The notes under the pieces were generated by a model that was not told the origin of the DNA, searched no databases, and saw nothing but the letters and a program-made list of their open reading frames with translations. Shown here piece by piece: positions 24,419-33,944 of a stretch of 55,291 nucleotides of DNA. Position 1 is the first letter of the stretch, and each line of letters opens with the position of its first letter. Made by a program: the position numbers and the translations under genes. The DNA is taken from contig JACRLT010000012.1 of NCBI GenBank assembly GCA_016235185.1, forward strand, positions 32,920-88,210, given 5' to 3'. Source of the DNA: Candidatus Omnitrophota bacterium (GTDB lineage Bacteria > Omnitrophota > Gorgyraeia > Velamenicoccales > Velamenicoccaceae).

Positions 24419-25345
24419 TCACTCCGATCCTTTTTTCTCAAGCCACTCTTTTATTTCGCGTATGGAATCATAATTTTTATCGTCTCCCGGAGCAAACCTG
24501 TCCATCATCATGCGCTTAAGCAGCTCTTTGCCTTCAGCATCCAAATGCGCGTTTAAAAATACCTCTCTAAGCTTGTCTTTTATCTGCGGCGAGAGACCGG
24601 GCCTGACGACCAAAGGAGGGCTGCCGTAAGGCGGAGACTTTAGTATGATCTTGGTCTTAGCTGTCAATTCAGGCTGTGTCTTTTTCAAGTAATCCCAGAT
24701 GAGGCTGTCTACTGACGCGCCATCCACCTTTTTATCCGCGACAGCTTTTATCGAAGCGTCGTGAGTATCGGTATAGATATACTTGCTGAAAAAAGTCTCA
24801 GGACTTTCATTCATCTGTCCCAACATATACGTAGGCACGATCTTACCTGTATTGGACAATGGGTCCGTAAAAGCAAAAACCTTGCCGCGCAATCCGTTCA
24901 AATCTTTTATCGGGCTATCGGCTGCGACAATAACGTAAGAGTAGTAGACCGGTTCGCCGTAAACCACAGGCATAGCAATAAGTTCCAGGCCGAATTCTTT
25001 TTTTCCGTCAACATAAGGGCCGCTGCAGACAAAAGCAGCATCAACATCTCCGCTTCTAAGCAATTGATTAACTTTCGCGTAACTATCTTCCCCAAAAACA
25101 GAGAACTTAAGCCCTGTTTTTCTCTCCACATAATTTAAAAAATCTATATAATAATTAAAACCTTGCCTGGGGACAACCATGCCGCCTATGGCAAAACGTA
25201 AGGCTTTGCTGGAAGGAAAGATGGCCTCTTTTTCAAGAACGACCCTCTTTTCCAAACTGACTTTCAACGGCCTTTCTTGCTCGCATCCGGCGATACAAAA
25301 AATACCGCAACATAAACAATATAATACCGCTATTTTTCTAAACAT
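24419..25345 (-). CDS. PhnD-like periplasmic binding lipoprotein
   Basis: A 308-residue substrate-binding protein of the phosphate/phosphite/phosphonate (PhnD) class. A lipobox (IAGC) anchors it; the mature domain contains GDVDAAFVCSGPYV and DPLSNTGKIVPTYML, typical of the ligand cleft. No ABC permease or ATPase accompanies it. It lies between two sensors and near a Cache kinase, so it probably delivers a ligand to a signalling protein and not to a transporter. The ligand is unknown. Confidence 0.85.
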   Translation of the reverse strand: MFRKIAVLYCLCCGIFCIAGCEQERPLKVSLEKRVVLEKEAIFPSSKALRFAIGGMVVPRQGFNYYIDFLNYVERKTGLKFSVFGEDSYAKVNQLLRSGDVDAAFVCSGPYVDGKKEFGLELIAMPVVYGEPVYYSYVIVAADSPIKDLNGLRGKVFAFTDPLSNTGKIVPTYMLGQMNESPETFFSKYIYTDTHDASIKAVADKKVDGASVDSLIWDYLKKTQPELTAKTKIILKSPPYGSPPLVVRPGLSPQIKDKLREVFLNAHLDAEGKELLKRMMMDRFAPGDDKNYDSIREIKEWLEKKGSE

Positions 25346-25350
25346 GGTCT

Positions 25351-26631
25351 CTACACCTTGTATTTTAGAGGCTTGCCGTTCGTTTTTAGTAGTTCGTCCA
25401 CTTCTTTTTTAAGCTCAATGATCCTTAGCTCGCGCCCGATCATAAATTTATTGAGTTTCTCTATTTCCGCAATTTTTTCACTAATGGCATTCTCGTATTG
25501 TTTTCTTTCCGTGATATCTTCCCCTAAACTTGCCGTACCTATGATATTGCGCTCCGCATTGCGCAGAATAATATTATTCCATGCCACAAGACGCCTCTCT
25601 TTGTTTCGCGTCTGAATATCATTTTCAAAGTAAGATGGTATATCCCCTGTTTTTATCTTTTCATAAAACATATCTCTTACACCCTTGCGCACATCAGCTG
25701 GTAAAAAAACATCAAACCAACTTTTACCGATAACCTCTTCCCTCATAAAGCCTGTTTTATCGAGAAGCGCGTAGTTGCAGAAAGTAACGCGGCCCTCCGT
25801 ATCGAGCATGACGGAAAAAAGATGAGTCTCCTCTAATATCTCTCTGAAGCGGCGCTCACTCTGCAACAAGGCTTCATGCGCAAACCTGTTTTCCGTGACA
25901 TCGCGGGCCGTAGCAAAACAAACCTTTCCATCAACCAAAGAAATAGCATTCCAAGAAAACCACCTGTGAGAACCATCCTTGCACATATAGCGATTCTCAA
26001 AACCCGCTATCTGGACCCCTGCCTCAAGGCTCCGCATGGCATCTTTTGTTTTTGCCTTATCTTCAGGATGGACATATTCGATAAAAGGCTTTGTCATAAG
26101 TTCCGCCTCTGTCCAGCCTAACACTTTTGACCACTGCGGGTTCAAGATCTTGAAATACCCGTCAAAACCGGCTATGCAAAGAAAATCATGGGAGATATTA
26201 AATAGAAGCTCCCTTTGTTCTTCATGGGCCCTCTCCTTTTGCCTGGCATCTGCCCGCAAGAGCTCTCTTTTGACCGCCGGCACAAGGCGGGTAAGATTGT
26301 CTTTCAAAACATAATCGCTGGCCCCGGCGCGCATCGTTTCAACCGCCGTATCTTCTCCGACAGTCCCTGAAATAACGATGACCGGGATATTCAGGCCCGT
26401 AGCTTTGAAAAGGGCAAGGGCTGCCATTGCATTAAAATGGGGCATACTATAATCGCAAAAAATAATATCCCACTCCTGGCGCTCAAGGGCCCAATTCATT
26501 GCTTCTTCCGTATCAACACGCTGTGGCCTTACGTCATAACCGCCGCGCCTTAACTCATGGACCAAAAGATCGGCGTCATCCGGAGAGTCCTCTACAACCA
26601 AAACACGCAATAGGTCCGCCACTTTTATCAC
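25351..26631 (-). CDS. Receiver-PAS-PAS protein without kinase output
   Basis: A 426-residue protein. The N-terminal receiver (about 8-125) has its acidic pair in VVEDSPDD, Asp in IIFCDYSMPH and the conserved Lys in YVLKDN. Two PAS domains follow (about 145-265 and 275-390). The C-terminal tail KLNKFMIGRE, RIIELKKEVDELL matches that of the PAS/GAF sensor at 22603-24402. No kinase, GGDEF or DNA-binding domain is present, so it may act by protein contact. It is likely phosphorylated by the Cache kinase encoded 37 bp upstream. Confidence 0.85.
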   Translation of the reverse strand: MIKVADLLRVLVVEDSPDDADLLVHELRRGGYDVRPQRVDTEEAMNWALERQEWDIIFCDYSMPHFNAMAALALFKATGLNIPVIVISGTVGEDTAVETMRAGASDYVLKDNLTRLVPAVKRELLRADARQKERAHEEQRELLFNISHDFLCIAGFDGYFKILNPQWSKVLGWTEAELMTKPFIEYVHPEDKAKTKDAMRSLEAGVQIAGFENRYMCKDGSHRWFSWNAISLVDGKVCFATARDVTENRFAHEALLQSERRFREILEETHLFSVMLDTEGRVTFCNYALLDKTGFMREEVIGKSWFDVFLPADVRKGVRDMFYEKIKTGDIPSYFENDIQTRNKERRLVAWNNIILRNAERNIIGTASLGEDITERKQYENAISEKIAEIEKLNKFMIGRELRIIELKKEVDELLKTNGKPLKYKV

Positions 26632-26668
26632 CCTCCTGATACATATATAGCTTCTTTACAGCGGGGGA

Positions 26669-28342
26669 TTAACTCAAGAGCGTAAAATAAAATGTCGCGC
26701 CCTTCTCAACCGAGGCATCTGCCCAAATGCGGCCTCCATGGCGGTGGATGATCCGTTGCACCATAGACAAGCCAACACCTGTGCCCGGGAACTCGCCATC
26801 TGAATGCAGCCGCTGGAAAGCGCCGAACAGCTTGCCCGCATACCTCATATCAAATCCCGCGCCGTCATCACGGACAAAATAAACATCTTCCCCGTTTTCC
26901 TTAAATAAACCGAATTCTATCTTAGCACGGGCATGCTTTGAAGTAAACTTCCAAGAATTTTCCAAAAGATTGATTAATGCCTGCTCAAGGAGCATTTTGT
27001 CACCGCGGACAAATATGCCGCGAGCAATACTGAATTCAACATCGCGCTGTGGATGGCGCGCCGATAGATCATCCGCGATCTTTTGTGCCAATCCGCTTAG
27101 ATCCACTTTGTCAAAATGCATTTCGCACCGCGACACGCGTGCCAGCAACAAAAGGTCTTCGATCAGCTTTGTCATATGCCCGGACGCAACACGTATGCGT
27201 TGAAAATGATCTTTGCCTCGCTCATCCAGGTTGTCCTTATTCTCTTCCAGTATGATCCGGCTGAAACCGTCTATGCTGCGCAAAGGCGCCCTTAAGTCAT
27301 GAGAAACAGAATAAGAAAAAGCCTCGAGTTCCTTGTTCAGGTCTTTGAGTTGTATAACGCGCCTGGCAAGTTCTGCATTGAGCCTGCGCATCTTTTCCTC
27401 TGCTGCCCTGCGCACCGAGATGTAACGAAGGATAAAAACCATCAAGATAGACAATAGGCAAAAAATAACAAGATAAAGGATAATGGCAACCTTAAGCGTC
27501 TCGTCATGCGCGTGAAAAGCTTCTTTAACCGATTGAGTTACAACACAACCCCATCCATAACCAGGCACCGGCTTAAATGCAGTCAGCCGCTCTTCTTTCT
27601 CCGTAGGGCTATATAAAATACCGATCCCGTCTTTTCCTCTTAAGACAGCTGTGACGGCTGGATGGCCCAAGAAATCAATGATATCGCCCTGCGGATGGAA
27701 TTTTGGATGGGCAACCAAGTGGCCCTTATGATCCACAACAAATAAGAAGCCTGTCTGCCCGAACTTATACTTCTCGATCCACTGCGCAAAAACATCCAGC
27801 TTCACCAAGAAAGCCATGATGCCCAAAGGCGCGTCGAGTTCGTCTTTTATCGGTACTGAAATTGCGACTACTTTATAAAAAGGCTCATACCTTGTTTCAT
27901 AGACCTCACTGACATATGGTTTCCAATCACGGCTTACACCTTTATACCAATCCCTGAAAGCAAAATTCTGGCCTATAAGTTGAGTTTCCTTGGGGTATCC
28001 GGCCTTGAGCGTGCCTTTTGTATCCGTTAGGAAAAAAAGATGGATGAAAGGAAAGTCAGCCAGGGTATTTTTCAGGATATCGCTCGCCTCTTTCCACTTA
28101 CCTTCCTTGACGAATTCCGCAAAAGAAGGCCGCGAGACAAAAGAGATCCCAAGATCAACCATGCGATCCAGCTTTTCTTTCATAAAGGTTGCAGCAAGCT
28201 CTGCCATGGCGTTGCGTCGCGCTAAAACTACTTCATTAAGATCGCGCCTCAAGTTGGCATAACTGAAAAGGGCCATGACGATTATAGGCAGGATAAATAC
28301 GCAGAAAACTAGGACCTGGGAGAACCGATATTTTAATTTCAT
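26669..28342 (-). CDS. Cache-domain membrane sensor histidine kinase
   Basis: A 557-residue kinase. A membrane helix near residues 8-28, a periplasmic double-Cache sensor (about 35-280), a second helix (about 285-305), a coiled linker, a dimerisation domain with phosphoacceptor His in SVSHDLRAPL, and an ATPase with DDGAGFD and GTGVGLSM boxes. It most resembles bacteriophytochrome-like kinases in the core. Cache domains bind small organic ligands. The likely partner is the receiver-PAS protein next in the unit. Confidence 0.93.
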   Translation of the reverse strand: MKLKYRFSQVLVFCVFILPIIVMALFSYANLRRDLNEVVLARRNAMAELAATFMKEKLDRMVDLGISFVSRPSFAEFVKEGKWKEASDILKNTLADFPFIHLFFLTDTKGTLKAGYPKETQLIGQNFAFRDWYKGVSRDWKPYVSEVYETRYEPFYKVVAISVPIKDELDAPLGIMAFLVKLDVFAQWIEKYKFGQTGFLFVVDHKGHLVAHPKFHPQGDIIDFLGHPAVTAVLRGKDGIGILYSPTEKEERLTAFKPVPGYGWGCVVTQSVKEAFHAHDETLKVAIILYLVIFCLLSILMVFILRYISVRRAAEEKMRRLNAELARRVIQLKDLNKELEAFSYSVSHDLRAPLRSIDGFSRIILEENKDNLDERGKDHFQRIRVASGHMTKLIEDLLLLARVSRCEMHFDKVDLSGLAQKIADDLSARHPQRDVEFSIARGIFVRGDKMLLEQALINLLENSWKFTSKHARAKIEFGLFKENGEDVYFVRDDGAGFDMRYAGKLFGAFQRLHSDGEFPGTGVGLSMVQRIIHRHGGRIWADASVEKGATFYFTLLS

Positions 28343-28358
28343 AGGCTCTCTTATTATA

Positions 28359-28724
28359 TCAGAATCTATTCTTATATTTTAAAAAAACAGCGCCATAAGA
28401 AGGCCGCGCCTGGGTTTGATTGCCAAAAGCCGACTCGGGTTGTAATTCTTTCTCGCCCTCTATAAAAATGTTATCCGCCACCCTGCAAGACATGCCAAAT
28501 TTTTGCGTTGCCGCAAGGACATCTCCCTGCACCTGCCCCTGCTGGACGCCATAACTGACCCCCACATTACCGATAACTTCTTTTTTAAGGCTGAATACTT
28601 TGGCCTGCTCATCATATTTAAAAGAAATATCTCCTATCCCTGTCAAAAGCATCATCAGGAGTTTTTCCTGCGGCATAGGCGGTTCAGATGTAAGCCGTAG
28701 AAATATTTTTTTCGGCACTTTCAT
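28359..28724 (-). CDS. Orphan C-terminal piece of a TamB/DUF490 protein
   Basis: About 121 residues that resemble only the end of TamB: SEPPMPQEKLLMMLLTG matches the family motif near its C-terminus, followed by beta-rich sequence closing with LKYKNRF. Full TamB exceeds 900 residues. No TamB body lies upstream; that space is a glycosyltransferase gene whose end it meets. GAGAGAAG precedes the chosen ATG 28724. It is either a decayed remnant or a small stand-alone domain. Confidence 0.6.
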   Translation of the reverse strand: MKVPKKIFLRLTSEPPMPQEKLLMMLLTGIGDISFKYDEQAKVFSLKKEVIGNVGVSYGVQQGQVQGDVLAATQKFGMSCRVADNIFIEGEKELQPESAFGNQTQARPSYGAVFLKYKNRF

Positions 28725-28731
28725 GCTATTT

Positions 28732-30204
28732 TTAGGCTTCTCTCTTTTTGGGTGTAGGATAAAAATACAGAGGTTTCCCCAATGCCAGCCGCGTCTGGGC
28801 ATCGAGCGCAGGGAAAGACCCTAGAAACGCCGATATCAGAGGTACGAGGAGCCATTGGAGCACAAAAACAACATAGATAAAACGCGAGACTTCACGCGGC
28901 CTTGGAGGCAAAAATTCATAACTAATCACTACGGAAAGTATAAGTATAAAACTGAAGGTATGGAAAATAATGTTATTTACATAGGTCAAGTTAAACAGGA
29001 CCAGGGCGTCTTTTGAAATGATCTGCCCCCAGATAAGCGTCAAAGGCGTAATAAAACTGACTATGATAGACCACGTAGCCCAATTGATATGGTTATCCAA
29101 TATCTGGTAACAACGCCTGGCCTTTTCAAGAAAAGGGATATTCTTATTGTCCATGAACGCCATTCCGGCAAAAACGAAATTTTCAACTCCCCACGCCCAG
29201 CGCCTCTTCTGCTTGTACTGGACGCGGACAGTGTCGATCAAACCCTTTCCCACGGCTATATCCATGAATACAGGCACCTCTAAAGGATACGTCCGGTAAT
29301 CTCCGTCGTATTTAATAAAGCACTTCCAGAATATCAATGAGTCATCTGAAATAAGGTCGACAGGCCAATAGCCCACTTCCACCAGGGTCTTAAAACTCAT
29401 GCTGTGGGAAGAAAAAGTGATGAACTTTTCAAAGCGCATGCTCTCGATCAACTGCCAGAAGGTCGAACCCATCTCTATCACGCGCGCAAAAGCCGGGGCC
29501 TTATATATATTATTGCTGTAGACGGGGAAAGGCTGGAAACTGGTACGGTATCTTTTTGGATTTTTTAGGAAATTTGCCGTCAGGCACGCCAGGTAATTTT
29601 TATCAGGGCAGGTATCGGCATCAAAGCACGAGATGATTACATTACGGAAGTCATATCCGTTCTTTTCCAAATACTCCCTGATTATTTTTGCGGCATAAGT
29701 GGCATTGGCGCCTTTAGCCGGGATCTCGCCTTCGGTATCCTTGGGATGTATGGTTATAAATATATCCCTGAAATGCCCTTTATATTTCTCATTCAAAAAG
29801 TTGAGTTTCTCAAGCGCGCTCTGGTCCCTCTGTTCTCCTGCCAAGACGACGATCACTTTGTCTTTGGGATAAAGACTTTCCTTTAAAGCGTCAAGGCTGT
29901 CCTCTAATACCTCTTTTGGTTCTTTGTAAATGGTATATAGAACAACATGGATAATATCCTCAAATTTTAGATCGGACTTAAATGTAGTGCATGTTGCCAG
30001 CCAGTCAAGGTTCCTCTTGGTAATAACGCGGTGATGGGCAAGCATAAGCAAAATGCTCATATAAAGGAGGCGAAAGACCCAGTACAGTAGAAAGACTATG
30101 ATCGCCACAGCCGCGGACAAAGGCATGGTCAAAAAAAGCACGATAAAAAAAATAAGGATGGACCAACTTAAAAACCCCGGTATGATTTCAAGAAGCCTCT
30201 TCAT
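28732..30204 (-). CDS. Membrane glycosyltransferase, family 2 (cellulose-synthase-like)
   Basis: A 490-residue processive-type GT2. Two N-terminal membrane helices, a catalytic domain with the D-x-D motif FDADTCPD, acceptor Asp in SDDSL and the QxxRW motif (QKRRWAWG), then four or more C-terminal helices. It uses a nucleotide sugar on the cytoplasmic face to build or export a glycan. It overlaps the PEGA gene by 17 bp, so the two are made together. Product polysaccharide unknown. Confidence 0.9.
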   Translation of the reverse strand: MKRLLEIIPGFLSWSILIFFIVLFLTMPLSAAVAIIVFLLYWVFRLLYMSILLMLAHHRVITKRNLDWLATCTTFKSDLKFEDIIHVVLYTIYKEPKEVLEDSLDALKESLYPKDKVIVVLAGEQRDQSALEKLNFLNEKYKGHFRDIFITIHPKDTEGEIPAKGANATYAAKIIREYLEKNGYDFRNVIISCFDADTCPDKNYLACLTANFLKNPKRYRTSFQPFPVYSNNIYKAPAFARVIEMGSTFWQLIESMRFEKFITFSSHSMSFKTLVEVGYWPVDLISDDSLIFWKCFIKYDGDYRTYPLEVPVFMDIAVGKGLIDTVRVQYKQKRRWAWGVENFVFAGMAFMDNKNIPFLEKARRCYQILDNHINWATWSIIVSFITPLTLIWGQIISKDALVLFNLTYVNNIIFHTFSFILILSVVISYEFLPPRPREVSRFIYVVFVLQWLLVPLISAFLGSFPALDAQTRLALGKPLYFYPTPKKREA

Positions 30205-31114
30205 TCTCTTTTCTTTCTCCGATCATCGGCATCAATTCCATCTTAAAGATAGAGAACACGCCGGTCTCCGGCATCCTATCGCGTAAATACAAGGCTTCTG
30301 TACGGCTGTCATAAAATACTTCGGCCTTAGGGTACCTGATCTCCTTGATGAGAAAACTCGCCGCAGGATTGCTGGCGTCTTGCGCTACGATATTCCTGCC
30401 GTCGTGTACTATCAGATACTTATCCTTAATACCCAGAAATACTTCCCGCACAACTTCCTGTGCCTTATAGACCAAGACCGGCTCCGAACATATCTCTTCC
30501 GGAGGTTCAGGGATCTTTAACATCCATATATTACGCGCGTTCCAGTAGATCAGGCTATTATCATATTCTTTCAGTCCCTCAACTGACCCGGCGACAACAG
30601 GCCCGATGTCGATACCGCAGACTTGGCGCGCATTTTGCAGATCAGTTCCGACAAAAAAGATGCCCTTGTCAGTAAATGCTATTATCTTATCGCCAAAAAT
30701 ATGTCTGGTTACAAAAAAACGGTACACATTGAAGTCAAAACGGGACTTTTCTATGAACCTTGCCTTGGGTATCAGGACAACATCGACCTTTGCGATGCGC
30801 GAAGGCTTAAGCAGAAGCGTCAATTCATACGGGTAGTAGCCGTCTTTTTCGAGGACAAGTGTGTGCTTATCAGGCAAGACCTCACGGAATGTCGCAGGCG
30901 TTGTTTCCTTCATCTTTTGGCCGTCCAAAAATACAGAGGCCTCTTTCGGCGTAGTCTCTATGGTAATAGCTCCGGTCCTTAAGAACTTCTTTGACGACCA
31001 GTTGAACTTATACCCGAGAGAAGAAAAAATAATGACCGGCGCAAGGCCCAAAAAAGCAATGAGCGCAAGCCAGAAGAAAAACTTCCTTAAAACCAAATAA
31101 GACTCTTCTCTCAT
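30188..31114 (-). CDS. Membrane protein with PEGA domain
   Basis: A 308-residue protein: a membrane helix (about 10-32), a PEGA domain (about 45-120, with GAITIETTPKEASVFLDG), then a beta-rich region that could be a propeller. PEGA domains lie outside the cytoplasmic membrane. I start at 31114, where ATG follows the addB stop by four bases, giving coupling; the frame extends upstream inside addB. It probably accompanies the glycosyltransferase at the cell surface. Confidence 0.85.
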   Translation of the reverse strand: MREESYLVLRKFFFWLALIAFLGLAPVIIFSSLGYKFNWSSKKFLRTGAITIETTPKEASVFLDGQKMKETTPATFREVLPDKHTLVLEKDGYYPYELTLLLKPSRIAKVDVVLIPKARFIEKSRFDFNVYRFFVTRHIFGDKIIAFTDKGIFFVGTDLQNARQVCGIDIGPVVAGSVEGLKEYDNSLIYWNARNIWMLKIPEPPEEICSEPVLVYKAQEVVREVFLGIKDKYLIVHDGRNIVAQDASNPAASFLIKEIRYPKAEVFYDSRTEALYLRDRMPETGVFSIFKMELMPMIGERKENEEAS

Positions 31115-31118
31115 ATCA

Positions 31119-33944
31119 TCACCGGCACAAATAGAAGAACGGGCAGTTTGCGCAATACCGGCTATCCTCCTGGTCAGCCTTAAAATGGACTTTCGGGTCC
31201 AGGATCTGGGCACAAAGATGCCCAAGGGCCTTTAAGTATACTACCATTATCTCTTCTCTCTGATCTATCCCCTCTTCGTTCCTAAAAAACAGGTTTTTCC
31301 CAAGATCCCGTATGTTGTATAGGCAGGCATTGATCTTCTCACCTTTATGCTCCTGCTTGACCAAACAATAATAAACAGGCAACTGGAATGATTTAACGGT
31401 ATTTTTTAAGGCCTCTCGGCTAAATCCTACTGCCTCAACGCGGCCTGCGCTAGCCGGCATTATATCACTGGAGCCGGTCTTATAGTCAATTATCAAGAGG
31501 CTGTCGTCGGGCAGCGTATCTATCCTGTCTATCTTGGCCTTGAACTTAAAGGCCCTGCCGTCGAGCAAAATCTTGTCTTCATAAACCTTCTCAACGCATT
31601 CCAACCTCTTTATATCTTGTTTACTCTCGTGGTCTAAGAAACGCGACAGCCTCAAGTCCATGACTTCCTTGATAAGAAAGGCATCGGACTTCGTCTTTCT
31701 CCTGAACTCTTTATCAAACCTGCTTTCAAACATCTCCAAGAAATATTCCCTGAATTTAACGTCAACGGAAGGCCTCTTGCCTGTAAATTTTTTGAAACCC
31801 TCCTCTAAAATATTATGTATGAATGTGCCGACGTCCGAGGCCTCCGGCTCATCAAGGGACTCATTCTCCTCCAACGCAAGGACGTACTGGTAATAAAACC
31901 TCAAAGGGCAATGCAAGTAGGTGTTGATACTGGAGGCTGAATAGCGGTACTCCTGCAAAAAAGAGATCATGTGCGGCCTTTTGTGGATCTCGATCTCTTT
32001 GGGCGCTACTTTAACAGTAAAGCCGGCCGCAGGGACCGTGAACGCCTCAAGTGAGCCCATGGCCTTCTGTTTTTTCCACATCAATTCCTCTATAAAACGG
32101 CTCTTCTCCTTATTCTCGTTCTCCTGATAAAAAAGATGCACACTCCGAGCCGAAGACAAGAGGCGCGAGAATTGATAACGCTGGATCTCTTCTTCTTTTT
32201 CAAGCCTGTTCAACCCTAAGCTTAAAGCGACATCGCGCGGGATAAGGGGTTCATGTATCTTTAACTTTGGCAAAACGGATTCATTCGCATCCAAAACGAT
32301 CACGTTCTCAAAACTTAAAGAGCGCGTTTCAAATAATCCCAGGACCTGCAACCCCGCCAAAGGAGAACCGCAGAAAGAGACCATTTCTGTTTCTAGCTTG
32401 TCCTTGAAAACCTTAAAAATATCCTCTTTTTTAAATATCTCCTTTTTAAAAGAAGCATTTTTGAATTCTTCGGCTATCTTGTATATTTTCTCTGCTACTT
32501 TAAGATTCAGAGGATACTTATCCAGAAAACTCTTATCCAACAATACATCAAGAAACTCCTCAAGGCACAACGAAAAATCTTCGATATCCCCTATTGCCTC
32601 CCAATTCGTGAACAATAGTTCGTGCAAAGATCTTAAAACAGCCTTTAGGTCCGAGGCTGTTACCTCCACATCCATCCGCTTCATGGTATCCAAAGCCGCC
32701 TCGTAAAGAAGCTCTTCTTTGTAGATATCGTCGAGCCTGACAAATAGGCTTCCGCCCAGAGACGAACTGTCTGTGCCGGACAAAACCTCCTCTATCTTAT
32801 GAACTAATATCCTCGTAACACTGGCGTCCTTTGTGAACGAAATATTTTTAATAAGCGGATGGCTCAATAACCTTAAGTAATCCTTGGCATAATAAGCCTC
32901 TCCTTTTTTTGTCTCCTGTGCCACAAACAAGCTTTCAAACAGGGAATACATGGAACTTCTCTTGACAGGATACCCCATGGAAACATTGAAAGGCCCTCCC
33001 ATGCAGGCTGCGCTTTCGGAAAGCAGAGGAATGATACTTTCCGGGTCGGGCAGCACAATGACCGTCTTTCCGGGGTCCTTTATACCCTTTAAAATTTCCC
33101 TCACATAGCAGACCTGGGAGTGAAGGTCAAAACCGGCGTGAATGGAGATCTCGCGATCAGGCTCTTTATTAATTTTAGGCCTGATCTGACAACCCAGGCT
33201 TTTGGAAGTCCTTGCCAAGACCGACCACTCCCTCTCATCTCCCTGGAAAAACAACAGGGCTTTTTTACGCTCATAGAGCGACCCAACAATAGCCTCTTCT
33301 GTTTTATGCAAATAGAAGAAATTACAGAAAAGTATGTTCTCAAACTCTCCTAATGATTCTTTTGCGATCCGCCCTGCAGCCAAAAGATACATAAATCCCC
33401 TGGTATATGATTTTTTCTCTATCAGCACTTTATGGAAAGCAACGCGCAAGGCCACTATGCGGGTCAACAGTTTATTAATACTCTCGGGCACATCATATCC
33501 GATCGCCGCATGATGCTGGATATCCTCGAGCGGCTTTGCCTCAACAGCCTCCAGGTCCAGTTGTTCGATGAACGCCAGGATCTCTCTTGCCCACGGCAGG
33601 AATTGCGCAAAAGACCTCCTGCCCTCCAGCACGTCAGGCGCCTGCTTCTGGGCTAGGCGGTAAATAGTAAAACATGCCTCGAGGTCGGAGATCAAAGCAT
33701 AGGGCCCGCTTTTAGAGACCAAGGTTTCCACAAATTCATCTATCGAGAAAAATGCCGGAGGGAAAAAAGGCTTTTTGATCCTTAGCGACAACTCCTTCTG
33801 CAAAAAGAGGCGCGGCCGCACGCCTCCGAAGACAACAGCAAGTTTGCTCAAATCCTTGCCGTATTTTATGAAATTATCTTCAATGAATGATGACAGCTCT
33901 TTTATAAAATCGTCTGCCAGGCTGTATGTCGTAACGTTATTCAT
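31119..33944 (-). CDS. addB: AddB-type nuclease subunit with iron-sulfur motif
   Basis: A 941-residue AddB-like protein. The UvrD-like core lacks a clear Walker A near the N-terminus. The C-terminal PD-(D/E)XK nuclease has GTFIHNILEEGF and LLIIDYKTGS. Cysteines for a 4Fe-4S cluster are in NTYLHCPLRFYYQY and at the end in CANCPFFYLC (C-x2-C-x5-C), the AddB pattern. With AddA it processes double-strand breaks for recombination. Its ATG overlaps the addA stop. Confidence 0.88.
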   Translation of the reverse strand: MNNVTTYSLADDFIKELSSFIEDNFIKYGKDLSKLAVVFGGVRPRLFLQKELSLRIKKPFFPPAFFSIDEFVETLVSKSGPYALISDLEACFTIYRLAQKQAPDVLEGRRSFAQFLPWAREILAFIEQLDLEAVEAKPLEDIQHHAAIGYDVPESINKLLTRIVALRVAFHKVLIEKKSYTRGFMYLLAAGRIAKESLGEFENILFCNFFYLHKTEEAIVGSLYERKKALLFFQGDEREWSVLARTSKSLGCQIRPKINKEPDREISIHAGFDLHSQVCYVREILKGIKDPGKTVIVLPDPESIIPLLSESAACMGGPFNVSMGYPVKRSSMYSLFESLFVAQETKKGEAYYAKDYLRLLSHPLIKNISFTKDASVTRILVHKIEEVLSGTDSSSLGGSLFVRLDDIYKEELLYEAALDTMKRMDVEVTASDLKAVLRSLHELLFTNWEAIGDIEDFSLCLEEFLDVLLDKSFLDKYPLNLKVAEKIYKIAEEFKNASFKKEIFKKEDIFKVFKDKLETEMVSFCGSPLAGLQVLGLFETRSLSFENVIVLDANESVLPKLKIHEPLIPRDVALSLGLNRLEKEEEIQRYQFSRLLSSARSVHLFYQENENKEKSRFIEELMWKKQKAMGSLEAFTVPAAGFTVKVAPKEIEIHKRPHMISFLQEYRYSASSINTYLHCPLRFYYQYVLALEENESLDEPEASDVGTFIHNILEEGFKKFTGKRPSVDVKFREYFLEMFESRFDKEFRRKTKSDAFLIKEVMDLRLSRFLDHESKQDIKRLECVEKVYEDKILLDGRAFKFKAKIDRIDTLPDDSLLIIDYKTGSSDIMPASAGRVEAVGFSREALKNTVKSFQLPVYYCLVKQEHKGEKINACLYNIRDLGKNLFFRNEEGIDQREEIMVVYLKALGHLCAQILDPKVHFKADQEDSRYCANCPFFYLCR

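Noticed and set aside
24419-25345. Phosphonate ABC transport operon
   Set aside because: No permease or ATPase gene lies nearby; neighbours are sensors.
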